Below, in pieces: positions 24,316-33,346 of a stretch of DNA of 48,889 bases. Position 1 is the stretch's first letter, and each line of letters opens with the position of its first letter. The stretch comes from Acidimicrobiia bacterium (GTDB taxonomy: Bacteria > Actinomycetota > Acidimicrobiia > Acidimicrobiales > AC-14): positions 1-48,889 of the forward strand of contig JAHFUQ010000016.1 in assembly GCA_023265045.1 (NCBI GenBank), in the 5' to 3' direction. A program made the position numbers and the translations under genes. The notes under the pieces were generated by a model. The model ran no database searches, was not told the DNA's origin, and saw nothing but the letters and a program-made list of their open reading frames with translations.

Positions 24316-25683
24316 GTGACCCTCAGGATCGCAGTGGTCGGCAACGGCTATGTCGGCACGGTCGTGGCCGCATGCTTCGCCCGGGTCGGCCACCAGGTCG
24401 TCGGCCTCGAGGCCGACGACGCCAAGCTGGCCCAGCTCCGCCTGGGCCAGGCGCCGTTCTTCGAGTCCGGCCTCGACGACCTGCTGGCCGAGGGCGTCCG
24501 CGGCGGCTGCCTGCGCTTCACCGCCGACCCGGTCGAGGCCGTCGGCGACTGCGACGTCGTGTTCCTGTGCGTGGGGACGCCCCCGGGCGCCGACGGCCGG
24601 CCCGACATGGCGGCCACCCACGCGGCCGCCACCGCCGTCGGCGGGGCGATGCGCCGCCATCACGTGGTGGTGACCAAGAGCACGGTGCCGATCGGCAGCG
24701 GCCGGTGGCTGGCCACGGTCGTGGAGGACGCCCTCGCCGCCCACGGCTCGGCTGGCTCGTCGTTCTCCGTCGTGTCCAACCCCGAGTTCCTGCGCCAGGG
24801 GTCGGCCATCGCCGACTTCCTGCATCCCGACCGGGTGGTGATCGGCAGCGACGATCCTGACGCCCTCGACGTCGTCGCCCGGGTCTACGCCCCCATCCTG
24901 GCCCAGGCCTTCCCGGGAGGCAACGGCTACCAGCCGCCGCTGGTGCGCACCAACCTGGCCACGGCCGAGACCATCAAGTACGCGTCCAACGCCTTCCTCG
25001 CCACCAAGATCAGCTTCATCAACGAGCTGGCCAACATCTGCGAGCGGGTGGGGGCCGACGTCACCGACGTGGTCACGGCCATGGGGCTCGACCCCCGCAT
25101 CGGCGCCCGCCACCTGGACCCGGGCGTGGGCTGGGGCGGATCGTGCTTCGGCAAGGATCTGGCCGCCCTGGTGGCGACGGCCGAGGAGTACGGGTACGAG
25201 ACCAGCATCCTCAAGGCCGCCATCACTGTGAACGCCCGGCAGCGGACCCGGGTGGTGGAGAAGCTCCAGGCTCATCTCAAGTCGCTGCGCGGGCGCCGGG
25301 TGGGCATCCTCGGCCTGGCCTTCAAGCCGGGCACCGACGACCTGCGTGACGCCCCCGCCGTCGACATCATCGCCCGGCTGCTGGCCAGCGGCGCCCTGGT
25401 GCGCGCCCACGACCCGGTGGTCACCCACCTCCCCGGGCTCGACGGCGTGCGCCTCGTCGACGCCCCCGAGGCGGTGGCGGAGCGAGCCGACGCCGTCGTG
25501 CTGTTGACCGAATGGCCCGAGTACCTCGGCCTGGACCTGGCCGGGCTGCGGGCCGGGATGAGAGGCGACCTCTTCATCGACGGCCGCAACCTGTTTGACC
25601 CCGCCACCGTGGCCCGGGCCGGCCTGGTCTACGAGGGCATCGGCCGCAGCCCGGCCCGCCAGCGGGTGGACGCGTGGGCGTGA
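24316..25683 (+). CDS. ugd: UDP-glucose 6-dehydrogenase
   Basis: 455 aa. The N-terminal Rossmann domain starts with VVGNGYVGTVVAACFARVGH (GxGxxG). The catalytic Cys is in the conserved GGSCFGKDL (about 275), and the C-terminal domain has RVGILGLAFKPGTDDLRDAP. The enzyme oxidises UDP-glucose to UDP-glucuronate with two NAD+, supplying acidic sugar for polysaccharide. A related GDP-mannose dehydrogenase is possible. The start is GTG 24316, about 10 bp after GAAGGAG. It is the first gene of a seven-member run joined by 4-bp overlaps. Confidence 0.95.
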   Translation: MTLRIAVVGNGYVGTVVAACFARVGHQVVGLEADDAKLAQLRLGQAPFFESGLDDLLAEGVRGGCLRFTADPVEAVGDCDVVFLCVGTPPGADGRPDMAATHAAATAVGGAMRRHHVVVTKSTVPIGSGRWLATVVEDALAAHGSAGSSFSVVSNPEFLRQGSAIADFLHPDRVVIGSDDPDALDVVARVYAPILAQAFPGGNGYQPPLVRTNLATAETIKYASNAFLATKISFINELANICERVGADVTDVVTAMGLDPRIGARHLDPGVGWGGSCFGKDLAALVATAEEYGYETSILKAAITVNARQRTRVVEKLQAHLKSLRGRRVGILGLAFKPGTDDLRDAPAVDIIARLLASGALVRAHDPVVTHLPGLDGVRLVDAPEAVAERADAVVLLTEWPEYLGLDLAGLRAGMRGDLFIDGRNLFDPATVARAGLVYEGIGRSPARQRVDAWA

Positions 25684-28160
25684 CCGGCCCGGGAGGCCGG
25701 TCCGAAAGGTATTCAGTAGTCGACCGGCGTCAGATGGTCGACCGGTCGAGCGGGCGGGTCGTCGCCGACGGGAAGCACCTGGCCCTCGACGGCACGCCGT
25801 TCCGGGTGCGGGGCGCCACGTATGGCTCATTCGTCGCCCGCCTCGACGGTGAGCCCTATCCCGAGCCGACCCAGGTCAAGCACGACCTGACCGCCATGGC
25901 CGACGCCGGGCTGAACACCGTGCGCACCTACACCCTGCCGCCGCCCGAGCTCATCGACGTGGCCGGGGAGCTGGGCATGCGGGTCCTCGTGGGCCTGCAT
26001 TACCGGGACTGGCGTGAGGAGCCGGTACCGGGGCGGGGCGCCCGCCGCCGAATCCGCGACGCCGGGCGTCGGGCGGTGGACGCCGCCATGGAGCGCTGCG
26101 CCGGCAATGGGACAGTGCTGGCCGTCGCCGTCGGCAACGAGGTGCCCGCCGACGTGGTCCGGGTGCATGGGATCGGCGCGGTCGAGGCGACCCTGGCCGA
26201 GATGGTCCGGGCCGTCCATGACGCCGACGGGGCGATGCTGGCCACGTACTGCAACTTCCCCTCGACGGAGTACCTGGAGGTGGAAGGGCTCGACCTGGTC
26301 TGCTTCAACGTCTTCCTGGAGCAGCCCGACGCCCTGCGCCGCTACCTCCGCCACCTTCAGGTCGTGGCCCACGAGGTCCCCCTGGTCGTCAGCGAGCTGG
26401 GCCTGGCCTCGGAGATCCACGGTCGGCAGGCCCAGGCCGAGGTCCTGCGCTGGGAGCTGGAGGCGGTGGAGGAGGCCGGGTGCGCCGGCGCCACCGTGTT
26501 CTCCTGGACCGACGAGTGGGGGGTCGCAGGCGCGAGCGTCGAAGGGTGGGGCTTCGGCATCACCGACGCCGACCGTCGGCCCAAGCCCGCGCTGGACGTG
26601 GTTTCCACCTGGGCCCGCTCCGACCTGGCCGACCTGCGCGAAACCTGGCCGTCGTTCACCGTCGTCGTGTGCGCTTACAACGAGGAACGGACCATCGAGG
26701 AGTGCCTGGCGTCCCTGCGGGCCTGCGACTACCCGGGCCTTGAGGTCGTCGTCTGCGACGACGGCTCAGCCGACCGCACCCTGGAGCTGACGCGACGCCA
26801 TGCCTTCAGGGTGCTCGACCTGCCCCACGGGGGCCTGAGCGCAGCCCGCAACGCGGGCCTGGCCGCCGCTGCCGGCGACATCGTGGCCTACCTCGACGCC
26901 GACGCCGCCTGCCACCCCGACTGGCCCTATCACCTGGCGATGTCCCTGGAGGACGGCAACGTGATGGCCACCGGCGGGCCGAATCTCCCCGCTCTCGGCG
27001 CCGGACTGGTGGAGCGGGCCGTCGCCGCCTCCCCGGGCGGCCCCGTCCATGTCCTGGTTTCAGACGACCGGGCCGAGCACGTGCCCGGTTGCAACATGGC
27101 CTTCCGGAAGGCCGCCCTGGCGGAGATCGGCGGCTTCGATGCCGTCTACACGTCCGCCGGCGACGATGTCGACGTGTGCTGGAAGCTGACCGATCGGGGC
27201 TACGACATCGGCTTCTCCCCCGCCGCCCAGGTCCGCCATCACCGCCGGGCCAGCGTCACGGGCTACCTCCGCCAGCAGCGGGGCTACGGCCGGGCGGAGC
27301 GCATGCTGAGCGGCCCCCACCGCCACCGGTTCAACCGCCTGGGCCAGGCCCGCTGGCGGGGCTTCATCTACACCCGGCACGCCTCCCTGCGCGGGCTGCT
27401 GCGGCCGGTCGTCTACCACGGGTGGCTGGGCAGCGCCCCTTTCCAGCCCGTGTCCCGCCGGCCGGCCCAGGCCCTGCTCGATTGGGCCGGGGCCATGGTT
27501 CCGGTCGCCGTCCCCGCGGCGGTGCTGGCCCTGGTTCTCGGGTTCGTGTTCCCACCCGCGTTCGGGGTCGCGGCCGTCATGGCCGGCTTGCTGGCGTTGT
27601 ATGCCGCGGCCACCGGGCGGGGGGCCGGCACGGACCGCCATGAGCCCCGTCCGGTGGCGCTGCGGGCCCTGGTCGGCTTCTTGCACGTGGCCCAGCCGCT
27701 GGCCCGCCTGGTCGGGCGTCTGCGGGCACGGCCGGTGCCGAGCGCGCCCGATGCCCCCCCGGCCTGGACGGGCGAGCGCCTGATCTGGCTCGAGACCTTC
27801 GAGCGCCAGTGCGCGATCCTGGGCGCCATGGTGCGCCCAGGGCGGCCCTTCGACGCCTGGGACCTCGAGATCTCAGTCGGGCCGCTCCTGACCTGCCGCT
27901 TCAGCGCCGCCATCGTCTGGCAGTGGGCCCGCCTGCACAGCTGTCGGCTGAGGCCGCGCCGCGCCGTGATGGCCGCGCTGGCCGTGACGGCGGCGGTTGC
28001 CGCATTCGGTCCCTCGGTCGCACTCGTGCTTCCCGTGCTTGTGGTGGCGGGCGGCGTGGCTGAGGCGGCGGTCCTGCGCTCGGCGGTCCGACGGGCTCTC
28101 GCAAGATCGACTCCCGCCGAGCTGGACACCGTCGACAAGGCACTCGAGGTGCTCGGGTGA
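25680..28160 (+). CDS. glycoside hydrolase - GT2 glycosyltransferase fusion, membrane-bound
   Basis: 826 aa from GTG 25680 (GTGA overlap with ugd). Residues 20-310 form a TIM-barrel hydrolase-like domain (NTVRTYTLPPPEL; acid/base Glu in AVGNEVPADV about 153; nucleophile Glu in VVSELGLAS about 238). From about 325 a GT2 domain follows (FTVVVCAYNEERT, VCDDGSADRT, AYLDADAACHPDW, GDDVDVCWKL). Two hydrophobic blocks lie near 600-645 and 765-800. It probably builds, and may trim or transfer, the polysaccharide backbone; the hydrolase half has no signal peptide. The pairing in one chain is unusual. The sugar specificity is unknown. Confidence 0.88.
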   Translation: MTGPGGRSERYSVVDRRQMVDRSSGRVVADGKHLALDGTPFRVRGATYGSFVARLDGEPYPEPTQVKHDLTAMADAGLNTVRTYTLPPPELIDVAGELGMRVLVGLHYRDWREEPVPGRGARRRIRDAGRRAVDAAMERCAGNGTVLAVAVGNEVPADVVRVHGIGAVEATLAEMVRAVHDADGAMLATYCNFPSTEYLEVEGLDLVCFNVFLEQPDALRRYLRHLQVVAHEVPLVVSELGLASEIHGRQAQAEVLRWELEAVEEAGCAGATVFSWTDEWGVAGASVEGWGFGITDADRRPKPALDVVSTWARSDLADLRETWPSFTVVVCAYNEERTIEECLASLRACDYPGLEVVVCDDGSADRTLELTRRHAFRVLDLPHGGLSAARNAGLAAAAGDIVAYLDADAACHPDWPYHLAMSLEDGNVMATGGPNLPALGAGLVERAVAASPGGPVHVLVSDDRAEHVPGCNMAFRKAALAEIGGFDAVYTSAGDDVDVCWKLTDRGYDIGFSPAAQVRHHRRASVTGYLRQQRGYGRAERMLSGPHRHRFNRLGQARWRGFIYTRHASLRGLLRPVVYHGWLGSAPFQPVSRRPAQALLDWAGAMVPVAVPAAVLALVLGFVFPPAFGVAAVMAGLLALYAAATGRGAGTDRHEPRPVALRALVGFLHVAQPLARLVGRLRARPVPSAPDAPPAWTGERLIWLETFERQCAILGAMVRPGRPFDAWDLEISVGPLLTCRFSAAIVWQWARLHSCRLRPRRAVMAALAVTAAVAAFGPSVALVLPVLVVAGGVAEAAVLRSAVRRALARSTPAELDTVDKALEVLG

Positions 28161-30109
28161 GGACGCCGACGGCCGCGAGCCGTCGAGCGGCCTCCCCCCG
28201 GGGCCAGGGAGCCGATAGGCACTTCTCGCCCGTCGCCCGGGTATGGCGCTCGGCGCGCGCCGAAGCGGCCGAGCTCCGCTCGTCCCTCCGCCTCTACCGC
28301 CGCATGCTGCCCGACGTTCGGGCCCAGTGGCGGCTGTTGTCCGTCACCATCGGCGCCATGCTCGGCGTGACGCTGGTCACCCTGGCCCAGCCCTGGCCGC
28401 TCAAGGTCATCGTCGACTCGGTGCTGGGCGACCGGGCCGCGCCGGGATGGGTCACCACGGTCACCGGGGACCTTGGCCGTCGGTCGTTGCTGTGGGTCGC
28501 AGCCGTGCTGTTGGTGGTCGTCGTCGTCGCCGGCCAGGTCCTGGCCATGGCCACCCAGTACCTCTCCCAGCTCCTGGGCCAGCGCCTGGTGCTGCAGCTC
28601 CGGTGCCGGCTGTGGAGCCGGCTGCAGCGGCTTTCGCTGACGTTCCACGACAACAACAGCGCCGGCGACCTCATCTACCGGGTCACCGGCGACGCCGCCG
28701 CCCTCCAGGACGTGGTGACCTACGGCTTCGTGCCCCTGGCCGTGCAGCTGCTGACCGCGGTGGCCATCTCGGTCGCCATCTTCGCCCTGGACTTCCAGCT
28801 CGGGCTCATCGCGGTGGGCAGCCTGCCCCTGCTCGTGGTGTGGACGATCTGGTCGTCGGGGCGGGTCAAGCGCCAGTCCCGGGGCCTGGCCCAAGCTGAG
28901 AGCCAGCTCTACACCACCGTGAGCGAGGTTCTGGGCTCGGTGCGCGCCGTCAAGGCCCAGGCCGCCGAGGAGCTGGAGATCGACCGGTTCCAGTTGCGGG
29001 CCCGGGCCAGCCAGGACGAGTACGTGCGGGTCATGGCCCTCAGCACCATGTCCGAGATGGGGACCACCGTCCTGGCCGAGCTGGGGGTGGCAGCGGTGGT
29101 CGTCGTCGGCGCCTTCGCCGCCCTCGCAGGCCGCCTCACCGTGGGCGACCTGCTCGTCTTCGTCGCCTACCTGCGGGCCCTGCACGCGCCGGTTGCGGCG
29201 GTGGCCGGCTCGGCCATGGTCCTGCAGCGCTCGGGGGCGTCGATCGAGCGGGTCATCGAGGTGCTCGATCAGCAGGAGGAGCAGGTCGTGAGCGGGACGC
29301 TAACCCCTGCGCGGACCGAGGGCCGATTGCGCTTCGAGGGGGTCACCTTCGCCTACGGCGAGCGCGCCTCGGCGCTGGCCGACCTCGATCTCGACATCGC
29401 GCCGGGAGAGACGGTGGCCCTGGTCGGTCGGTCGGGTGCGGGCAAGACCACCGTGGCCAGCCTGCTGCTGCGTTTCTACGTGCCCCAGGGCGGTCGCGTC
29501 CTGCTCGACGGGCGCGACACGGCGGACCTCGATCTGTCCTGGCTCCGCCGCCAGGTCGCCCTGGTGCTCCAGGATCCCATCATCTTCTCAGCCAGCCTGG
29601 CCGAGAACATCGCCTACGGCCGCCCGGAGGCCGACCGCGGCCAGGTCGAGGATGCGGCCCGGGCCGCCGGCATGCACGAGTTCATCACCGGCCTCCCGGG
29701 CGGCTACGACACCCAGGTGGGCGAGCGCGGGGTGCGGCTCTCCGGCGGCCAGCGCCAGCGCCTGTCCATCGCCCGGGCCTTCCTGAAGGACGCCCCCATC
29801 CTGGTCCTCGACGAGCCCACGTCGAGCCTGGACGCCACCACCGAGCGACACATCTTCGAGTCGCTGGAGCGCCTGGCCCAGGGCCGGACCACGCTGGTGA
29901 TCGCCCACCGCCTGGCCACGGCCCGGCGGGCCGATCGCATCATCGTCTTGCAGGACGGCGCCATCGCCGAGCAGGGCACCCACTCCCAGCTGATGCGCCG
30001 CCGGGGCCCGTACCGCCGCCTCCACGACGACCAGGCCGTGGACCTCACTCCCCGGCTGCCGGGCGCCGACGGCTCGGCTGCAGGGCGCCCGAGGACAGGA
30101 ACCGCGTGA
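28157..30109 (+). CDS. ABC exporter, fused membrane and ATPase domains
   Basis: 650 aa, MsbA/lipid-exporter architecture. The six-helix type IV membrane domain spans about 60-350. The ATPase domain has Walker A VGRSGAGKTT, Q-loop VLQDPIIF, signature RLSGGQRQRLSIARAF, Walker B LVLDEPTSSLD and the H-loop IAHRLA. It likely works as a homodimer exporting a glycolipid or polysaccharide intermediate made by the flanking enzymes. The start is GTG 28157 overlapping the previous stop by GTGA. The charged N-terminal 40 residues before the first helix are cytoplasmic. Confidence 0.93.
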   Translation: MRTPTAASRRAASPRGQGADRHFSPVARVWRSARAEAAELRSSLRLYRRMLPDVRAQWRLLSVTIGAMLGVTLVTLAQPWPLKVIVDSVLGDRAAPGWVTTVTGDLGRRSLLWVAAVLLVVVVVAGQVLAMATQYLSQLLGQRLVLQLRCRLWSRLQRLSLTFHDNNSAGDLIYRVTGDAAALQDVVTYGFVPLAVQLLTAVAISVAIFALDFQLGLIAVGSLPLLVVWTIWSSGRVKRQSRGLAQAESQLYTTVSEVLGSVRAVKAQAAEELEIDRFQLRARASQDEYVRVMALSTMSEMGTTVLAELGVAAVVVVGAFAALAGRLTVGDLLVFVAYLRALHAPVAAVAGSAMVLQRSGASIERVIEVLDQQEEQVVSGTLTPARTEGRLRFEGVTFAYGERASALADLDLDIAPGETVALVGRSGAGKTTVASLLLRFYVPQGGRVLLDGRDTADLDLSWLRRQVALVLQDPIIFSASLAENIAYGRPEADRGQVEDAARAAGMHEFITGLPGGYDTQVGERGVRLSGGQRQRLSIARAFLKDAPILVLDEPTSSLDATTERHIFESLERLAQGRTTLVIAHRLATARRADRIIVLQDGAIAEQGTHSQLMRRRGPYRRLHDDQAVDLTPRLPGADGSAAGRPRTGTA

Positions 30110-30336
30110 CCCGCCGTCAAGCGGTGCTCGATGTGACCGGCTCGCACTCCGACATCGTCTTCCTGCCCCTGCCGACCGATGACCCGACCCAACGCAGGCC
30201 CGACATTTCTCTGGCCGGCGAGGTACTCGGGTGGCACGCCGAGGTGGCGCTGCGCAAGGGCCTGGAGCTCACCGCGGCATGGTTCGCCGGGACGGGCGAG
30301 CGGCCTCCCGTGGCCGCCACGACGGTCCCGGCGTGA
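30106..30336 (+). pseudogene. remnant of a UDP-glucuronate decarboxylase-like SDR gene
   Basis: 76 codons. After MTRRQ the sequence matches only the C-terminal end of extended SDR nucleotide-sugar enzymes (UXS or epimerase type): DIVFLPLPTDDPTQRRPDIS, then LGWHAEVALRKGLELTAAWF. The Rossmann NAD site, the YxxxK catalytic pair and most of the protein, about 230 residues, are missing. GTGA overlaps with both neighbours are kept, so the gene seems to have lost its middle in frame. A peptide may still be translated, but catalysis is impossible. In the intact state it would have used the ugd product. Confidence 0.75.
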
Positions 30337-30890
30337 CCGCCGCCGGACCGCAGGTGGTCCTGCCGAGGAATGTCGAGGTCGGCTCGGGCACGACCGTCAC
30401 CGGCGACATGGCGTTCAGGCGCTTCCGCAGCCACCGGGAGCCGGCGATCACCCTCGGACGCAACTGCGTGATGGACGGGACGCAGTTCGCCGTCGGCGAG
30501 CAGGGTCGGCTGGACGTGGGCGATCACTGCTACTTCACCAACGCGGTGCTGCTCGTGGAGACGGCGCTCACCGTCGGCAGCTACGTCATCATCGGCTGGA
30601 ACGCGACCATCGCCGACTCCGACTTCCACCCCATCGATCCCGCCGAGCGGGTGGCCGACGCGCTGGCATGCTCGCCGCTGGCCAACGGTCGGCCCCGCCC
30701 GCGGGTGGCCCGCCGCCCCGTGGTCATCGACGACGACGTGTGGATCGGCCCCAACGCCGTCATCCTCAAAGGGGTGCACATCGGCGCCGGGGCTTTCGTC
30801 GAGCCCGGCAGCGTGGTGACCTCCGATGTGGCGGCGGGGACACGGGTGCTCGGCAACCCGGCCCGGGCCATATCCGAGACCGCTCGGTGA
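30333..30890 (+). CDS. left-handed beta-helix acyltransferase
   Basis: 185 aa from GTG 30333 (GTGA overlap). Hexapeptide-type turns run through the protein (VGSGTTVTGD, LDVGDHCYF, VTVGSYVII-like, VWIGPNAVIL, VHIGAGAFV). The C-terminal cap (VTSDVAAGTRVLGNPARAI) is typical of WbbJ/LacA-like O-acetyltransferases. The active-site His is likely in SDFHPIDP. It would transfer acetyl or another acyl group to a sugar of the polymer or its precursor. It is directly followed by a second member of the fold, so the two may modify different positions. Confidence 0.88.
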   Translation: MTAAGPQVVLPRNVEVGSGTTVTGDMAFRRFRSHREPAITLGRNCVMDGTQFAVGEQGRLDVGDHCYFTNAVLLVETALTVGSYVIIGWNATIADSDFHPIDPAERVADALACSPLANGRPRPRVARRPVVIDDDVWIGPNAVILKGVHIGAGAFVEPGSVVTSDVAAGTRVLGNPARAISETAR

Positions 30891-31489
30891 GCACGCTGGG
30901 CACGGCCCGGGCGGTGCCGGGCGACTGGTTCCCGGGCACGATCCCCGACAACGCCCGGCTCGACGAGGGCGCCTACGTCGAGACGTCGTACAGCTTCTCC
31001 CTGTGCCGGAGTCGGATGCGGCCGGCCGTGACGATGGGCGAGGGTGCCTCCGCCTACCTCGGGACCATGTTCGACGTCGGAGAGAGTGGTCGGGTCCGGG
31101 TCGGGCGCTATGCCCTGCTCAACGGGGCCCGCATCATCTGCGACGGCCGGGTGGACATCGGCGACTACGCCCTTATCTCCTGGAACGTCGTCATCATGGA
31201 CACCTACCGGGTGCCGGTGGACCCTGTCCTGCGCCGACGCCAGCTTCGCTTCGGGCCCCCGCCCGCCGCGGAGCGTGGCGAACGTGGGGTCGGGAGCCGT
31301 CCGGTCACGCTCGAGGCCAACGTGTGGGTGGGTTTCGACAGCTGCATCCTTCCCGGCGTGACCATCGGCGAGGGGTCGATCGTGGGCGCCCGCTCGGTGG
31401 TGGTCGGCGACGTCCCGCCGTTTTGCATCGCGGCCGGCAACCCGGCCAAGCCCATCCGCTCCGTCCGCGAGCAGGACCGGTCGCCGTGA
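30887..31489 (+). CDS. second left-handed beta-helix acyltransferase
   Basis: 200 aa from GTG 30887 (GTGA overlap with the preceding acyltransferase). Hexapeptide repeats are evident (GRVRVGRYALL, ICDGRVDIGDYALI, VWVGFDSCILPGVTIGEGSI) with the usual cap (VVVGDVPPFCIAAGNPAKPI). The catalytic His of the standard IxDxxxH turn is not obvious: the corresponding stretch reads SWNVVIMDTYRVPVDP. Either another residue serves or the activity differs. It is distinct in sequence from its neighbour, so an old duplication or separate recruitment. It likely decorates the same polysaccharide. Confidence 0.85.
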   Translation: MSTLGTARAVPGDWFPGTIPDNARLDEGAYVETSYSFSLCRSRMRPAVTMGEGASAYLGTMFDVGESGRVRVGRYALLNGARIICDGRVDIGDYALISWNVVIMDTYRVPVDPVLRRRQLRFGPPPAAERGERGVGSRPVTLEANVWVGFDSCILPGVTIGEGSIVGARSVVVGDVPPFCIAAGNPAKPIRSVREQDRSP

Positions 31490-32664
31490 CCACGACCGTC
31501 CCGGGATCGAAGGGCCGGGTCATCGTCTTCGGGATCGCCTTCTGGTACCCCCTGGCCGGGGTGACCTACCAGTTCCTGCACTACCTGCTCGGCCTGCGCC
31601 GGCTCGGCTACGACGTCTACTACATCGAGGACTCCGGCCGATGGGTCTACGACCCCCGCATCAACGACATCTCGCCCGATGCCGGCGGCAACGTCGACGC
31701 CGTTGCCCCCGTCCTGGAGGCCCATGGCCTGGCCGGCCGCTGGGCGTTCCGGGGCAAGTACCCCGACGGCCGCTGCTACGGCATGGAGGAGGAGGCGATC
31801 CTGCGCCTCTACCAGGAGGCGGACGCGATGCTGAACGTGACCGGGGCCCAGGAGATCCGCGACGAGCACCTGGTGTGCCCGAGACGGGTGTACGTCGAGT
31901 CAGACCCGTTCGCCTCCCAGGTCCGCGTCGCCCAGGGCGACGAAGCGACCATCGCCGCCCTCGACGCCCATGACGCCCACTTCAGCTTCGGGGAGAACAT
32001 CGGCCTCGACGGCTGCGACGTTCCGGTGTCCCGCTATGAGTGGCTCCCGACCCGCCAGCCCGTCGTGATGGACCTGTGGGACACCGAACCGTCACCGCCG
32101 GGGGCGGCCTACACGACCGTCACCACCTGGCACAACAAGGGCAAGGGCGTGGTCCACAACGGCGACACCTACCACTGGACCAAGGACCGCGAGTTCGAGC
32201 GGTTCATCGATCTGCCCCGGCGCCGCCAGGAGCGCTTCGAGCTGGCCGTCAGCGCCGACGACGACGCCCGCAGGAGGCTCACCGAGCACGGGTGGGACCA
32301 GATCGACTCCGTGAACGTCTCCGGCGACGCCGGCCGCTACCGCTCCTACATCGCCCGGTCCCGGGCCGAGTTCACCGTCGCTCGCGACCAGTACGTCCGC
32401 CCCCGCACCGGGTGGTTCAGCGACCGCAGCGCCTGCTACCTGGCCGCCGGCCGGCCGGTGGTCACCCAGGAGACCGGGTTCAGCCGGGTGCTGCCCACCG
32501 GCGACGGCCTCTTCGCCTTCACCACCATCGACGACGTCCTGACCGCGGTGGACGCCATCGAGAGCGACTACGGCCACCACTGCCGCCGCGCCCGGGACGT
32601 CGCCGTCGAGTACTTCTCCGCCGAGCGCGTGCTCGCCAGCCTCATGGCCCGCGCCGGGCTCTGA
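31486..32664 (+). CDS. glycosyltransferase-like protein of the polysaccharide operon
   Basis: 392 aa from GTG 31486 (GTGA overlap). It has a GT-B-like layout: an N-terminal Rossmann start (VIVFGIAFWYPLAGVTYQFL, LGYDVYYIEDS) and a C-terminal donor-type region (ARSRAEFTVARDQYVRPRTG, then CYLAAGRPVVTQETGF and GLFAFTTIDDVLTAV), similar to CgeB/glycosyltransferase 1 family proteins. The TGFSRVLPTGDGLF loop resembles a nucleotide-sugar binding site. There is no membrane segment. It is the last gene of the operon; 100 bp separate it from the sigma factor gene. Confidence 0.82.
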   Translation: MTTTVPGSKGRVIVFGIAFWYPLAGVTYQFLHYLLGLRRLGYDVYYIEDSGRWVYDPRINDISPDAGGNVDAVAPVLEAHGLAGRWAFRGKYPDGRCYGMEEEAILRLYQEADAMLNVTGAQEIRDEHLVCPRRVYVESDPFASQVRVAQGDEATIAALDAHDAHFSFGENIGLDGCDVPVSRYEWLPTRQPVVMDLWDTEPSPPGAAYTTVTTWHNKGKGVVHNGDTYHWTKDREFERFIDLPRRRQERFELAVSADDDARRRLTEHGWDQIDSVNVSGDAGRYRSYIARSRAEFTVARDQYVRPRTGWFSDRSACYLAAGRPVVTQETGFSRVLPTGDGLFAFTTIDDVLTAVDAIESDYGHHCRRARDVAVEYFSAERVLASLMARAGL

Positions 32665-32731
32665 TCCCGACCACGACGCCGCAGCGTTGCCGTGGCCGAC
32701 GGCTGGCGGTTGGCGGTGTCGCCAAGTGGAC

Positions 32732-32760
32732 GTCAACCCCCCCGGTACGGTGGTCGATAC
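32732..32760 (+). promoter_or_regulatory. candidate ECF-type promoter of the sigma factor gene
   Basis: GTCAAC (32732-32737) and CGATAC (32755-32760) are 17 bp apart. The downstream hexamer lies 4 nt before ATG 32765, which would give a leaderless mRNA. The pattern resembles ECF sigma sites and could mean autoregulation. No second copy of the same pair was found in the window. Confidence 0.35.
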
Positions 32761-32764
32761 ACCT

Positions 32765-33346
32765 ATGGTGAGCTCGCGCCCCCGGCCGCCCAGGATCGGC
32801 GACGAGTTCGACTCGATCCTGACCGCGGCCCAGGCCAAGCAGGGCCGGGCCTTCGAGCGCCTCTACCGGGCGCTCTCGCCAGTCGTGACCGGCTACCTCC
32901 GCGTCCAGGGCTCCCCGGAGCCCGACGACCTCACCAACGAGGTCTTCCTCAACGCGTTCGGGGCGATCGAGTCGTTCCGGGGCGACGAGGACCAGTTCCG
33001 GTCGTGGGTGTTCACCATTGCCCACCGGCGCCTGACTGACGAGCGCCGGCGCCGGGGCCGCCGGCCCCAGATCGCCGACTGGGACGTGACGGACGCGCCG
33101 GACGCCGCTGGCGGGGACGTCGAGGACGAGGCGCTGCGGCGCATGAGCGTCGAACGGGTGGTCCAGCTCTGCGGGGACCTGTCACCCGACCAGCGCGACG
33201 TCCTGCTCCTGCGCATGGTGTCGGCGCTGCCCATCGAAGCGGTGGCCGAGGCCTTGGGGAAGTCGCCCACCGCCGTCAAGGCCCTCCAGCGCCGGGCCCT
33301 CGGCGCCGTCCGCCGGGCCTACGAGCGCGAGGGGGTATCCCGGTGA
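32765..33346 (+). CDS. ECF-type RNA polymerase sigma factor
   Basis: 193 aa. Region 2 (about 25-95) shows AFERLYRALSPVVTGYL, then DDLTNEVFLNAF and FRSWVFTIAHRRLTDERRR. Region 4 (about 130-185) shows LSPDQRDVLLLRMVSALPIE and LGKSPTAVKALQRRALGAV. Sigma 3 is absent, as in ECF factors. ATG 32765 is chosen; GTG 32750 would add five residues. It overlaps by GTGA the gene for a membrane protein that probably holds it in check. It lies directly after the exopolysaccharide operon, so control of envelope or polymer genes is plausible but inferred. Confidence 0.92.
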   Translation: MVSSRPRPPRIGDEFDSILTAAQAKQGRAFERLYRALSPVVTGYLRVQGSPEPDDLTNEVFLNAFGAIESFRGDEDQFRSWVFTIAHRRLTDERRRRGRRPQIADWDVTDAPDAAGGDVEDEALRRMSVERVVQLCGDLSPDQRDVLLLRMVSALPIEAVAEALGKSPTAVKALQRRALGAVRRAYEREGVSR

